DNA from: JAJCYL01 sp963664285
Lineage (GTDB): Bacteria; Bacteroidota; Bacteroidia; Cytophagales; Cyclobacteriaceae
Direction: 5' to 3'
DNA: 64,000 nt
Assembly (NCBI GenBank): GCA_963664285.2
Contig: CAXXNX010000056.1
Location: forward strand, 1 to 64,000
The notes under the pieces were generated by a model. That model did no database searches. It was not told the DNA's origin and saw only the letters and a list, made by a program, of their open reading frames with translations. Below, piece after piece: positions 35,016 to 45,272 of the stretch; position 1 is the stretch's first letter, and each line of letters opens with the position of its first letter. The position numbers were made by a program, and so were the translations under genes.

Positions 35016-37274
35016 ATGAGTAACGCAGGAGGCGATTATTTAGCAGAGCTTAACCCCCCTCAACGAGAGGGAACAGTTAACACGGAAGGTCCCTGCATGA
35101 TCATTGCCGGGGCTGGTTCGGGCAAGACGAGAGTGCTCACTTATCGCATTGCCCATCTAATTGAACATCACCAGGTTGATCCTTTCAATATCATGTCCCT
35201 CACCTTCACTAACAAGGCAGCCAGGGAAATGCGCAATAGGATAGAAAAAGTGGTCGGTTCGGATGCCCGGAATATCTGGATGGGCACCTTTCATTCAGTG
35301 TTTGCCCGCATTCTCCGAGCAGAGGCAACCAAATTGGGGTATCCAAGCAACTTCACCATTTACGATACTGATGATACAAAGTCATTGATCAAAATAATTG
35401 TAAAGGAGAAAGGGTTGGATGATAAGGTCTATAAACCCAATCTAGTTTACAGTCGAATTTCAGGGGCCAAAAATCGGTTGGTTTCGTGGCAGGAATATTT
35501 GAAAAATCCTGTTTATCGTGCGGACGACATCGAGAATGGAAAGCCCAAAATGGCTGAGATCTATAAAACTTATGTCCGGCGCTGTTTCAAAGCCGATGCC
35601 ATGGATTTCGACGACCTCCTTTTTAATACCAATGTCCTTTTTCGAGATTTTCCTGATGTGCTTAACAAGTACCAGCAACGTTTTCATTTCATCATGGTTG
35701 ATGAGTTCCAGGATACAAACATTTCACAATACCTGATCACCAGAAAGTTAGCTGCGGTACGCCGAAATATTTGCGTGGTGGGTGATGATGCTCAGAGCAT
35801 TTACGGTTTTCGTGGTGCCGATATACAAAACATTCTCAATTTTGAGAAAGACTACCCTGACCTGAGAATTATCAAGTTAGAACAGAACTATCGCAGTACT
35901 CAAAATATTGTTAATGCGGCCAATTCTGTTATTAATAATAATAAAGCGCAGCTGCGAAAAGAGATCTGGACGGCCAACGAAAATGGTCACCAACTCGAAT
36001 TACTAAAAGCGATATCTGATAATGAAGAGGGTAAATTAGTGGCCTCGGCAATTTTTGAAGAAAAAGTTAACCACCAATTAAGAAACACGGACTTTGCCAT
36101 CCTCTACCGCACCAATAGCCAGTCCAGGGCTATGGAAGAAGCCCTGCGTCGTATGAATATTACGTATAAAGTTGTAGGAGGTGTATCATTCTATCAACGC
36201 AGAGAAATTAAGGACATCCTGTCCTACCTGAGATTCGTTGTCAATCAAAATGATGAGCAAGCATTAAGGCGAATTATCAACTTGCCCAAGCGTGGCATAG
36301 GTCCTTCAACGGTCGATAAAATGGTGGTGGCTGCATTTGATCATGATATGAATCTGTGGGAAGTGATCGATAACGCAGAAAGTTTTCTGAGTGGCCGGTC
36401 TGCCAATGCGACTCGTGATTTCACCATTATGATACACAGCTTCATGATATCGGCACAAAAGAAAGATGCCTATGAAGCAGCCGCTCACATTGCAAAAAAC
36501 TCAGGCTTACTTAAAGACCTCTATGAGGACAAAACAGTTGAAGGGTTAAATCGTTATGAGAACGTTCAGGAATTACTGAACGCCATCAAGGAATATGTTG
36601 ATAATCCTGAGGTTGAAGAGAAAAGTCTTGGTGCATTCTTGCAAGAAATAGCGTTGGTGACAGATGCTGATAATGACAAGAATACTGATGAGTCCGTTAC
36701 TTTGATGACCATCCATTCAGCGAAGGGACTGGAATTTAAATACGTATTTATAGTTGGCATGGAAGAAGACCTCTTTCCCTCGCAAATGATGCTCAGCAGC
36801 AGGGCTGACCTTGAGGAAGAAAGACGACTCTTTTACGTGGCTTTGACCAGGGCTGAAAAAAGAGTCTATCTTAGTTATGCCCTCAATCGCTATCGCTTTG
36901 GTAGATTGAAGAATTGTGAACCAAGCCGATTTCTTGAAGAAATCGATCCGCAGTATATCAGGGTGAATAGAACTCTAAACGCCAAGGGGCCTGTTGCTAC
37001 TTCTAATTATGCTAAAAACCTGGTTTCAGGAATTAATCAGCAGCAAAAAAGAACTATTGTCCGAAAAACTAATTACCAACCTTCACTGGATTTCAAACCG
37101 AGTGATACCAGTAACCTGGTAGAAGGAATGAAAGTAGAGCATCCCAAATTCGGTTTCGGCACCGTGAAACAAATGGATGTACTGGGATCCCAAAGGAAAG
37201 CTCGTGTAGTGTTTGATGAAGTTGGTGAAAAGACACTACTTCTAGCATTTGCCAAACTCAAAATACATGATTGA
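35016..37274 (+). CDS. UvrD/PcrA-type DNA helicase
   Basis: 752 residues from the ATG at 35016, the start that matches family length; an earlier ATG at 34923 would add 31 unrelated residues. Superfamily 1A motifs are IIAGAGSGKTRVLTYR (Walker A), MVDEFQDTN (Walker B), GDDAQSIYGFRGAD, LEQNYRST, MTIHSAKGLEFKYV and FYVALTRAEKR. The C-terminus has the Tudor-like segment VEHPKFGFGTVKQM seen in PcrA. A 3'-5' helicase for repair and replication restart. Confidence 0.95.
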   Translation: MSNAGGDYLAELNPPQREGTVNTEGPCMIIAGAGSGKTRVLTYRIAHLIEHHQVDPFNIMSLTFTNKAAREMRNRIEKVVGSDARNIWMGTFHSVFARILRAEATKLGYPSNFTIYDTDDTKSLIKIIVKEKGLDDKVYKPNLVYSRISGAKNRLVSWQEYLKNPVYRADDIENGKPKMAEIYKTYVRRCFKADAMDFDDLLFNTNVLFRDFPDVLNKYQQRFHFIMVDEFQDTNISQYLITRKLAAVRRNICVVGDDAQSIYGFRGADIQNILNFEKDYPDLRIIKLEQNYRSTQNIVNAANSVINNNKAQLRKEIWTANENGHQLELLKAISDNEEGKLVASAIFEEKVNHQLRNTDFAILYRTNSQSRAMEEALRRMNITYKVVGGVSFYQRREIKDILSYLRFVVNQNDEQALRRIINLPKRGIGPSTVDKMVVAAFDHDMNLWEVIDNAESFLSGRSANATRDFTIMIHSFMISAQKKDAYEAAAHIAKNSGLLKDLYEDKTVEGLNRYENVQELLNAIKEYVDNPEVEEKSLGAFLQEIALVTDADNDKNTDESVTLMTIHSAKGLEFKYVFIVGMEEDLFPSQMMLSSRADLEEERRLFYVALTRAEKRVYLSYALNRYRFGRLKNCEPSRFLEEIDPQYIRVNRTLNAKGPVATSNYAKNLVSGINQQQKRTIVRKTNYQPSLDFKPSDTSNLVEGMKVEHPKFGFGTVKQMDVLGSQRKARVVFDEVGEKTLLLAFAKLKIHD

Positions 37275-37335
37275 CATCTGTGTAATCAACTGACTAAGTT
37301 TGATTAATTTTAGACAGTCTCGATTCTAGCACATC

Positions 37336-38580
37336 ATGCGAAAGCCCATCGATGTTTCATTAATAGATATTTATAGGAGCAAATCCGCTTTAAGATGGAT
37401 AGTGCTTGGAGTGTCTGTCATTATCGGAGGAGGGTCAATTTTGTACACTAATTCACTGGTCAATAAATTGAAAGATCGGGAACAGCGACTAATTGATCTT
37501 TACGCAAAGAGCCTGGAATATGCGGGCTCTGAAAGCAATACAGCCAACATCTCTTTTATCGTTCAGGAAATTATAATACCTAATAATTCCATTCCCGTTA
37601 TCGTCACTGACGAATTTGATGAGCCCATTGACTCAAAAAACCTGACGTCGGTGGAAGAAGCCCGGAATCCACGAGAAAAGAATCGCATACTCAAAGAGGA
37701 GATTCTGGTAATGAAAAAAATCTACGAGCCGATCCCTATTATTTTTCGGGATGAACAAGACCAGATTGTGGGTTTCAATTTAGTTTATTATAAAAATTCA
37801 GAGCTACTAGCTCAACTTCAATATTATCCATATATACAACTTACTGTAATTGCAATCTTTGGCCTGATTGCTTACATCGCATTTAATTACTCCAAAACAG
37901 CCGAACAGAATAGGGTTTGGGTAGGACTTGCTAAAGAAACCGCACATCAGTTGGGTACGCCTTTATCTTCTCTGATGGCGTGGGTAGAATATTTTAAAAC
38001 TGATGAGAAACTGAAGGATGAAGAAATTGTTAAGGAACTGGATAAAGACATCAAACGACTGGAAATGATCACCTCTCGTTTCTCCAATATTGGTTCTGTC
38101 CCTCAATTAAAAAATGAAAATATTTACGATGCAGTTAGTGAAACGATGACTTACCTTCAAGGGCGCATCTCTTCGAAAGTAAAAATCGATATTACCTCTT
38201 TTCCTAATACCCAGGTCGTGGCCGGAATTAATAAACCTCTTTTTGATTGGGTGATAGAAAACATCTGCAAGAATGCTGTTGACGCAATGGCGGGTTCCGG
38301 GAAAATCAATATAAAAATCCTTAAGGGGAATGAAGGTAAGGTATACATCGACGTCAGTGATACAGGAAAGGGCATCAGTAAGTCAAAAATCGCAAATGTC
38401 TTCCAACCGGGCTATACAACCAAGAAAAGAGGATGGGGTCTGGGTCTTACCCTCGTAAAACGGATAATAGAAATCTATCACCAGGGTAAGATCTTTGTGA
38501 AGTCGTCTGAAATTGATAAAGGGACTACCTTTAGAATCGTTCTAAAACATCGTAAAGCAGAGGAATTATCAGCTGCCTGA
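37336..38580 (+). CDS. Membrane sensor histidine kinase
   Basis: 414 residues. Two transmembrane helices (~20-40 and ~158-180) enclose a ~115-residue outer sensor region. A HisKA-type phospho-acceptor segment has His204 in KETAHQLGTPLSS. The ATPase domain shows ENICKNAVDAM (N box), DTGKGI (G1) and GWGLGLTLVKR (G2). No response regulator lies next to it, so its partner is elsewhere. Sensed signal unknown. Confidence 0.92.
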   Translation: MRKPIDVSLIDIYRSKSALRWIVLGVSVIIGGGSILYTNSLVNKLKDREQRLIDLYAKSLEYAGSESNTANISFIVQEIIIPNNSIPVIVTDEFDEPIDSKNLTSVEEARNPREKNRILKEEILVMKKIYEPIPIIFRDEQDQIVGFNLVYYKNSELLAQLQYYPYIQLTVIAIFGLIAYIAFNYSKTAEQNRVWVGLAKETAHQLGTPLSSLMAWVEYFKTDEKLKDEEIVKELDKDIKRLEMITSRFSNIGSVPQLKNENIYDAVSETMTYLQGRISSKVKIDITSFPNTQVVAGINKPLFDWVIENICKNAVDAMAGSGKINIKILKGNEGKVYIDVSDTGKGISKSKIANVFQPGYTTKKRGWGLGLTLVKRIIEIYHQGKIFVKSSEIDKGTTFRIVLKHRKAEELSAA

Positions 38581-38664
38581 TACCTTTGTATTCAGTCATA
38601 TATAAACTATTTTCGCACTGAAATTTAAGACTCAATCTTAAGTACTCATCTTTCGACATAAGAA

Positions 38665-40173
38665 ATGGCAAATCAAGGAAAAATCACCCAGGTAATTGGT
38701 AATGTAGTTGACGTTGCTTTCGATGCAGAAAGTGCCATATTGCCTAATATCCTGGACGCCTTAACTGTCACAAAAGAAAATGGCCAGTTAGTCGTCCTCG
38801 AGTGTCAACAGCATCTTGGGGAAGATCGCGTTCGAACTGTTGCCATGGACGCAACTGACGGCATGACCCGCGGAATGGTTGTAACTGACACTGGAACCCC
38901 TATCAAAATGCCAACCGGAGATAAAATCAAAGGTCGACTTTTTAATGTAGTTGGAGAAGCCATTGATGGTATGGAGCAACCTAAGAGTACCGGTAGTCTT
39001 CCCATCCATAGATCGGCGCCAAAATACGAAGAACTATCGACCTCCACTGAGGTCTTGTTTACTGGCATCAAGGTAATTGATTTACTCGAACCATATTCGA
39101 AAGGTGGTAAGATTGGTTTGTTCGGAGGGGCCGGTGTAGGAAAGACCGTGATTATTATGGAATTGATCAATAACATTGCTAAAGCATATGCAGGTCTATC
39201 TGTTTTCGCAGGTGTAGGTGAAAGAACCAGGGAAGGTAATGACCTGCTTCGTGAAATGATTGAATCCGGGGTTATTAAATATGGCGATAAGTTCCTTAAG
39301 AAAATGGAAGAAGGGGACTGGGATTTAAGTAGTGTTGATAAAGAGGAATTAGACAAGTCTCAGGCGACCATGGTGTTCGGTCAGATGAATGAACCACCCG
39401 GAGCAAGGGCAAGGGTAGCGTTATCTGGATTGACCGTAGCTGAGTATTTCAGGGATGGTGATGGAAAAGGGCAAGGTAAAGATATTCTTTTCTTCATTGA
39501 CAATATCTTTAGGTTTACCCAGGCAGGCTCAGAAGTGTCTGCCTTGTTAGGCAGGATGCCATCAGCAGTTGGGTATCAGCCAACTCTTGCCTCAGAGATG
39601 GGTGCCCTGCAGGAAAGAATTACTTCTACAAAAAGAGGATCTATTACATCAGTTCAGGCAGTTTATGTACCTGCTGACGACTTGACTGACCCCGCACCAG
39701 CCACCACATTTGCCCACCTGGATGCTACCACAGTACTTTCGAGGAAGATTGCTGAGCTGGGAATTTATCCTGCGGTTGATCCACTGGACTCTACTTCAAG
39801 AATTCTAAGTCCGGAGGTATTAGGTGACGAGCATTACAATTGCGCTCAGCGTGTAAAAGAAATTCTACAACGTTATAAAGAACTTCAGGACATCATTGCC
39901 ATTCTTGGTATGGATGAATTGTCTGATGAAGATAAGGAGGCAGTCCTCAGAGCAAGAAGGGTACAACGATTCCTTAGCCAGCCATTCTTTGTTGCCTCCC
40001 AGTTTACAGGCTTGGATGGTGTAATGGTTGACATCAAGGACACCATTAAGGGATTCAATATGATCATGGATGGTGAATTGGATCATCTTCCTGAAATGGC
40101 ATTTAACCTAGTGGGTAGTATTGAAGATGCAATAGCCAAAGGTGAAAAAATTGTGGCAGAAGCAACGGCTTAA
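38665..40173 (+). CDS. atpD: F1 ATP synthase beta subunit
   Basis: 502 residues. Catalytic beta subunit of F-type ATP synthase, at the inner face of the cell membrane. Walker A is GGAGVGKTVIIMELINN (~152), with GERTREGNDLL (catalytic Glu), the Walker B ILFFIDNIFRFTQAG, and the DELSEED-like segment IAILGMDELSDEDK. Followed after 10 bp by atpC. The other ATP synthase genes are not in the window, a common split in Bacteroidota. Confidence 0.98.
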   Translation: MANQGKITQVIGNVVDVAFDAESAILPNILDALTVTKENGQLVVLECQQHLGEDRVRTVAMDATDGMTRGMVVTDTGTPIKMPTGDKIKGRLFNVVGEAIDGMEQPKSTGSLPIHRSAPKYEELSTSTEVLFTGIKVIDLLEPYSKGGKIGLFGGAGVGKTVIIMELINNIAKAYAGLSVFAGVGERTREGNDLLREMIESGVIKYGDKFLKKMEEGDWDLSSVDKEELDKSQATMVFGQMNEPPGARARVALSGLTVAEYFRDGDGKGQGKDILFFIDNIFRFTQAGSEVSALLGRMPSAVGYQPTLASEMGALQERITSTKRGSITSVQAVYVPADDLTDPAPATTFAHLDATTVLSRKIAELGIYPAVDPLDSTSRILSPEVLGDEHYNCAQRVKEILQRYKELQDIIAILGMDELSDEDKEAVLRARRVQRFLSQPFFVASQFTGLDGVMVDIKDTIKGFNMIMDGELDHLPEMAFNLVGSIEDAIAKGEKIVAEATA

Positions 40174-40183
40174 AGTGAATTAA

Positions 40184-40450
40184 ATGTACTTAGAGATAAT
40201 TACACCGGACAAAACGTATTTTCAGGGCGAAGTCGACCAGGCAACGTTTCCGGGAAGTGGTGGCTCTTTCCAGGTATTAAACAACCATGCTGCACTGATA
40301 TCTACATTGGGTAAAGGTGAACTTAGTTTCACGAAAATTCGAGAAAAAGACGGCAGTAAGCGCGAAGAGAATATTGTTGTTGTTGATGGTGGTGTTGTTG
40401 AAGTGCTTAATAACAGAATTATAGTACTGGCAGAGTCTATTGAGGAATAA
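40184..40450 (+). CDS. atpC: F1 ATP synthase epsilon subunit
   Basis: 88 residues, limited to the N-terminal beta-sandwich domain (TPDKTYFQGEVDQATFPGSG, then LNNHAALISTLGKGEL). The C-terminal helical hairpin of longer epsilon subunits is absent, as is common in this phylum. Co-transcribed with atpD. Ends before a shared terminator facing the rRNA operon. Confidence 0.95.
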   Translation: MYLEIITPDKTYFQGEVDQATFPGSGGSFQVLNNHAALISTLGKGELSFTKIREKDGSKREENIVVVDGGVVEVLNNRIIVLAESIEE

Positions 40451-40587
40451 ACAGTAATTGAAAAATATAGCTCAGCTAGCAAATTCTTTGTCTCTACTGA
40501 ATAATGCAGCGATTGGTGAGACACTTGAACCTTTTTCTTTTTTAAATTCTTCTAAAGGTTTAAAGGCCAAAGGCTATGTACTGGCAC

Positions 40588-40612
40588 AAAAAAAGCCTCC
40601 TTTGGGAGGCTT
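40588..40612. terminator. Bidirectional terminator between atpC and the rRNA operon
   Basis: AAAAAAGCCTCC TTT GGGAGGCTTT: a 7-8 bp G/C-rich stem with 3-4 base loop flanked by A- and T-runs. It lies between the convergent atpDC and rrn operons and can serve both. Confidence 0.85.
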
Positions 40613-40627
40613 TAGATAAATAAAAAT

Positions 40628-40736
<109 letters not shown>

Positions 40737-40907
40737 AAGACCTTATTGTAAGATTGTTAGATTATTAGAACCAAGATCTTTAGACAAAAAAAGTCTAAGA
40801 TCTAATGATCCAAAAATCTATCATCTTGACAATTGACATGCATGCGTGAGAAAGTAGTCAACAGACACCTTAGAATCTTGATGGTAAAGAAGTTTACGGG
40901 TAATTAA

Positions 40908-42551
40908 CCCGCATTATTCATAGGCCACCAATTTTGGGATTAATAATGGGTTGCTAACTATTTTTGATTGGAGTGTATGTATTAATTTGAAGATCAACCA
41001 GGTTTCTGGATTTCAAAGGACATTAGAGCGTTTTTTTGTTAGAATTTTTCAATTTTCAGTCAAAGCTCTATTGTGTTCTTATGGATTTTTTTGATTAAAC
41101 TAAACTGAACATTTTTTTGATTAAACCAAACTGTTTAACTGATCGGTCAGTTCACCGTAAGCATGAATCGCCCAGCAGGTATTGATATCTAAAGGCTCTT
41201 GAGAATTGTATTGTCAATGATCTTTTCCTTTCTTTCAGGCACGCCCCCAACCTTCATCAGGTAAAGCCGGATATTGTCCACTTGCCATCGTTTAGCAAAG
41301 TGGTGTTTTGTTTTGGCAATTAATAATTTAATCTGCCGGAACATTTCATAACAGAGGGTAGCGATGATTAAACGCATGAAATTGGCCCAGTAGCGATGAC
41401 AGGAAAGCCGGTCGGAATAAGTCATGTTTTTGAGTTCCTTTATTCGATTTTCACTGGCATCACCTCGCTTGACATAAAAATCAAAGTAAATCTGTTGAGC
41501 GGTCATCGCTTCAAAGTTGCTCACAAAGTAACGGACATTCATTCCTTTTCCGGTAGACTCCACTTTGGCGTACAGCTTTTCAGAACGATCCCAGCTTTTG
41601 GCCTGGTAAGTAAACGGGCCAACAAACTCTTGATGTTTGATGATTTTTGAAGCATATTCCTTTTTTACTTCAATGATAGTCTGTTTGGTAAAAGTCTTTA
41701 AAACTTCATTACTACTAATACCTAAACAAAATTGAAGGTCAAACTGCTTAGCTATCCGATAAAAAGATGCTCCTGAAAAGCCACTATCCGCTCGAATAAG
41801 GATCTTTACTGAGGGCAGTTTTTTTCTGATTTTAATGACAATCCTTTTCAATAAGGCCACAAACCATTTGTTGGAGTGACAATTGCCCGGACGTAGTACT
41901 GGTAAAATGACCTGACCGGTGTTCCCGTCCTTAAAGAACAACTCATGGTACATAGTCTGTCCATAATAGCCATTATACAAACTGAGTTGTTGGGATCCAT
42001 GAGTAGGGTCATCGGTACCATCTACATCAATGATGATTTGACCAGTCTTCTCTTTTAACTCCTCTACATAACGGTCTACAAACCATTGACTCATCTGGTA
42101 GATCAGACTCCGATCGGCCTTGTTTTCAAATCGACTTAAAGTAGGCTGGGAACATAATCCGCTATCTAGTACTTTACGGATCACCGGATCCTCTCGGAGT
42201 TTTTGTTCGTCATTGCAATCCTGATAGCCCTGCATCATTAAAAACACCCGTTGGCGAAGCATTTCTTCATAAGTGTATTCGATAAAAAAGGGGTTTCGAT
42301 AGTCAGGAATCAGTGCGGCGAAGCTTTTTAATAGACCAGTCTTTCTCTCTACTTTTTCACTTAACAATATCGCTCCGTCTGAGCTAATCGCTGATGCTGA
42401 AAAATCAAATTTAAAAGCTTGTTTTCCTCGATAAAATACGGTATCTTTTTCCTTATATTCAGGCATAAATTAATTGCTTATTTTGTTGTCTAACTATCTC
42501 AATATAAGCAATTTATGCCTGTTTTTTATTGTCTACTATGAATTTTTCGGG
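40908..42551 (-). mobile_element. IS1380-family element, intact
   Basis: 1644 bp. The ends CCCGCATTATTCATAG and CTATGAATTTTTCGGG form an imperfect inverted repeat, flanked by TTAA on both sides (40904-40907 and 42552-42555), which fits a 4-bp target duplication. The left flank is the 23S/5S spacer. The right flank is the inside of an IS5-like element, so a deletion or recombination has probably followed insertion. Confidence 0.85.
41189..42466 (-). CDS. IS1380-family transposase
   Basis: 425 residues with the IS1380 DDE motifs: IIDVDGTDDPTHGSQQ (first Asp), the N-terminal MMQGYQDCNDEQKLREDP block, VLRPGNCHSNKW, and LIRADSGFSG (second Asp). The C-terminal part has a conserved YVKRGDASENRIKELK with the catalytic Glu. 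Complete, with no frameshift, so likely functional. It differs from the broken copy at 3792 at a few positions, such as VLRP versus VLRL. Confidence 0.95.
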   Translation of the reverse strand: MPEYKEKDTVFYRGKQAFKFDFSASAISSDGAILLSEKVERKTGLLKSFAALIPDYRNPFFIEYTYEEMLRQRVFLMMQGYQDCNDEQKLREDPVIRKVLDSGLCSQPTLSRFENKADRSLIYQMSQWFVDRYVEELKEKTGQIIIDVDGTDDPTHGSQQLSLYNGYYGQTMYHELFFKDGNTGQVILPVLRPGNCHSNKWFVALLKRIVIKIRKKLPSVKILIRADSGFSGASFYRIAKQFDLQFCLGISSNEVLKTFTKQTIIEVKKEYASKIIKHQEFVGPFTYQAKSWDRSEKLYAKVESTGKGMNVRYFVSNFEAMTAQQIYFDFYVKRGDASENRIKELKNMTYSDRLSCHRYWANFMRLIIATLCYEMFRQIKLLIAKTKHHFAKRWQVDNIRLYLMKVGGVPERKEKIIDNTILKSL

Positions 42552-42555
42552 TTAA

Positions 42556-42654
42556 ATCAACTTCACAAACTTGGATTGCTGCAACCCTATTCGTGCTCAA
42601 TCTATCTAGGGCTGCTAATTTGATGGGTACTACTTTTTGAGGAAGCCCTAATTA
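42556..42654 (+). mobile_element. IS5/IS1182-like element, end remnant
   Basis: 99 bp identical to the last codons and terminal repeat of the element at 49-1556, on the opposite strand (ends TGAGGAAGCCCTAATTA). The IS1380 insertion at its left and the 23S 3' end at its right leave only this piece. Confidence 0.9.
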
Positions 42655-42688
42655 GTACTGCTCAGCTTTGACATTACTGCCTTTACAC

Positions 42689-42748
42689 TTGCAGCCTATC
42701 CACTTGCAGCCTATCCACTTGCAGCCTATCCACTTGCAGCCTATCCAC
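42689..42748. repeat. 15-bp unit repeated four times within the 23S 3' region
   Basis: TTGCAGCCTATCCAC occurs at 42689, 42704, 42719 and 42734 without change. Normal 23S genes have a single CAGCCTATC here. The expansion adds 45 bp to the 3' domain. Confidence 0.93.
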
Positions 42749-42946
42749 GTCGTAATCTTCAACGCCCCTTATAAAGAAGCCTCATCTTGAGGTGGGTTTC
42801 GCGCTTAGATACTTTCAGCGCTTATCCCTGCCCAACGTAGCTACTCAGCGGTGCAGTTGGTACCACAACTGATACACCAGAGGTTGGTCCAATCCGGTCC
42901 TCTCGTACTAAGATCAGATCCTCTCAAGCTTCTTACGCCCACAACA

Positions 42947-42994
<48 letters not shown>

Positions 42995-42995
42995 A

Positions 42996-43085
<90 letters not shown>

Positions 43086-43101
43086 ATGAGCTCTTGGGGG
43101 A

Positions 43102-43135
<34 letters not shown>

Positions 43136-43571
43136 TTTGAGCGATGGCCCTTCCATACGGAACCACCGGATCACTATATCCTAGTTTCCTACCTGGTCGA
43201 CTTGTTTGTCTCACAGTCAAGCACCCTTATGCTATTGCACTCCACGCATGATTACCAACCATGCTGAGGGTACCTTTGAAAGCCTCCGTTACGCTTTTGG
43301 AGGCGACCACCCCAGTCAAACTACCCACCACACACTGTCCCCCATCTCTGGGGTTAGATATCAAATAAATAAAGGGTGGTATTTCACCAACGACTCCACA
43401 ACGCCTGGCGACGCCGCTTCATAGTCTCCCACCTATCCTACACATCATTTAACCAATACCAATGTGAAGTTGTAGTAAAGGTTCACGGGGTCTTTCCGTC
43501 CCGTTGCGGGTATCCGGCATCTTCACCGGAACTACAATTTCACCGAGCTTGTGGCTGAGACAGCGCTCAGA

Positions 43572-43642
<71 letters not shown>

Positions 43643-44197
43643 TGGCCGCCGTTTACTGGGGCTTCAGTTCAGCGCTTCTCAATCCGAAGACCAATAACGC
43701 CCCCCCTTAACCTTCCAGCACCGGGCAGGTGTCAGGCTGTATACCTCCTGTTACCAGTTCGCACAGCCATGTGTTTTTGCTAAACAGTCGCCTGAGCCAT
43801 TTCTCTGCGCCCCGACTTGCGTCGGGGACCCCTTCTCCCGAAGTTACAGGGTCAGTTTGCCTAGTTCCTTAGCCACAATTCACTCGAGCACCTTAGGATT
43901 CTCTCCTTGACTACCTGTGTCGGTTTACGGTACGGGTACCACAACCATAGGTTTAGAGGTTTTTCTTGGAAGTCTGTTTAGGGTCACTATCCACGCGTCC
44001 GTAGACTTGTGGTACTATCAGGTTCAGCAGAGTCAGCGGATTTTCCTACTGTCCCTATACCTACACCCTTCAACGTACTATTCCGTCAGTACGCGGACCT
44101 TTCACTCCTCCGTCACCCCGTCACTGATTGCGGTAGTATCGGAATATTAACCGATTCCCCATCGACTACCCCTCTCGGGTTTGCCTTAGGTCCCGAC

Positions 44198-45272
44198 AGC
44201 TAAGTTCTAATTATAACAGCATTTTGTTTAAATAGCTCATACAGATGATAGGCTTGATCCGTTAATAGCATAGTCAGAAACCATTGTTTCAAAGTTGTTT
44301 TACTCTCTCTTATTCGGTCAGCATAAGCATACCAATTCAGGTAGTTTTGCAAATATTTGGAACTGACACCATTGAATGGGCGTAAGAATGTCCTAAGTTG
44401 AGTGTGAACATTGTTTACTTTTTGCAGATGGATTGTTTTATCATCTCTATCCACATGATCTTTGGCCAATAGCGCTTTGTGCTTTATGGAGGGGTTGTCT
44501 TTGGCAAAAGCCTTATAAGAAGAGTGCTTATCTGTAATCAAGGTTGCACCGTAGGCCAACTTCCCATCCAATGCCTTTGAAATTTCTTCTTTGCTCAGCC
44601 GTTTTGATGCAACAGCTTTAAGGTACTTCTCCCCCTTGCGTTCAACCGCTGTTACTACCTGGACAACTGTGACCTCTTCCTTTCCCATATTCCGTATGAA
44701 ATCGTTTCCCCCCTTTCTTGCTGCCCTATCTAAATTTCGACTGCCCTTGTTGTTAAGTGCCAGTTCCAATTCATCACATTCTACTTCCGAGGATAACTGT
44801 TCGGGAACAAACTCATTTAGTGAACTCAATATCTTATGCCGCCAGTCGAAGCTTGTCTGGATGCTTATTCCGATTTGTTTTGCTATCTTTTTTATCGGCA
44901 TACCCTGCTCCATGCAGCGCAGATAAGATTGCCATTTTGATTTAAGCTTGATGTCATACAAAGGTGTCCCTGTTGTTTCACTGTACCATCTTTTACATTC
45001 ATTGCACTGATACATCTGCACACCTTTTTGTCTGCCCCTCTTATATACCTTCTCGCTTGTGCAATTTGGACAGGGTTTCTTCTTTCTTTTCTCTGCTATT
45101 TGTTGTTGAGCGGCAATCAATACTTTGCCTTGTAATTCCTGCTCCTGGAGCAACTCATCCAACAATTCGGTTTGGGAACTTATCGGCAATTGTGCAAATA
45201 AATTTTTGATCTCTTGACTTGATATCATATAGCGAAGATAATAATAATTGCTGTGTTATTTAGAACTTAGCC
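44198..45272 (-). mobile_element. IS1595-family element inserted in the 23S gene
   Basis: 1075 bp, flanked by the 8-bp direct repeat GTCCCGAC (44190-44197 and 45273-45280), the target-duplication length typical of IS1595. Terminal repeats are GCTAAGTTCTAA on the left and its complement on the right, extended by a less exact TAACACAGC. Removing the element and one GTCCCGAC restores a normal 23S sequence (GTTAGTCGGGACCTAAGG on the minus strand). Confidence 0.95.
44200..45228 (-). CDS. IS1595-family transposase
   Basis: 342 residues: N-terminal zinc ribbon (CPNCTSEKVYKRGRQKG, then YQCNECKRWYSETTGTPL), a helix-turn-helix (KKIAKQIGISIQTSFDWR) and the DDE domain (SSEVECDELELAL first Asp, LITDKHSSYKAF second Asp, and a late LRTFLRPFNGVSSKYLQNYL segment). 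Complete frame reaching into the terminal repeat. A fragment of a second copy lies at 5006-5407. Confidence 0.93.
   Translation of the reverse strand: MISSQEIKNLFAQLPISSQTELLDELLQEQELQGKVLIAAQQQIAEKRKKKPCPNCTSEKVYKRGRQKGVQMYQCNECKRWYSETTGTPLYDIKLKSKWQSYLRCMEQGMPIKKIAKQIGISIQTSFDWRHKILSSLNEFVPEQLSSEVECDELELALNNKGSRNLDRAARKGGNDFIRNMGKEEVTVVQVVTAVERKGEKYLKAVASKRLSKEEISKALDGKLAYGATLITDKHSSYKAFAKDNPSIKHKALLAKDHVDRDDKTIHLQKVNNVHTQLRTFLRPFNGVSSKYLQNYLNWYAYADRIRESKTTLKQWFLTMLLTDQAYHLYELFKQNAVIIRT

Noticed and set aside
40458..40619. A 53-codon TTG-started frame after atpC (LKNIAQLANSLSLLNNAAIG at its start)
   Set aside because: It reads fairly protein-like, but it runs through the terminator hairpin and has only a TTG start, so I do not call it a gene.
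42689..42748. CRISPR-like short repeats
   Set aside because: The four 15-bp units follow each other without spacers, so this is a simple tandem expansion in 23S.
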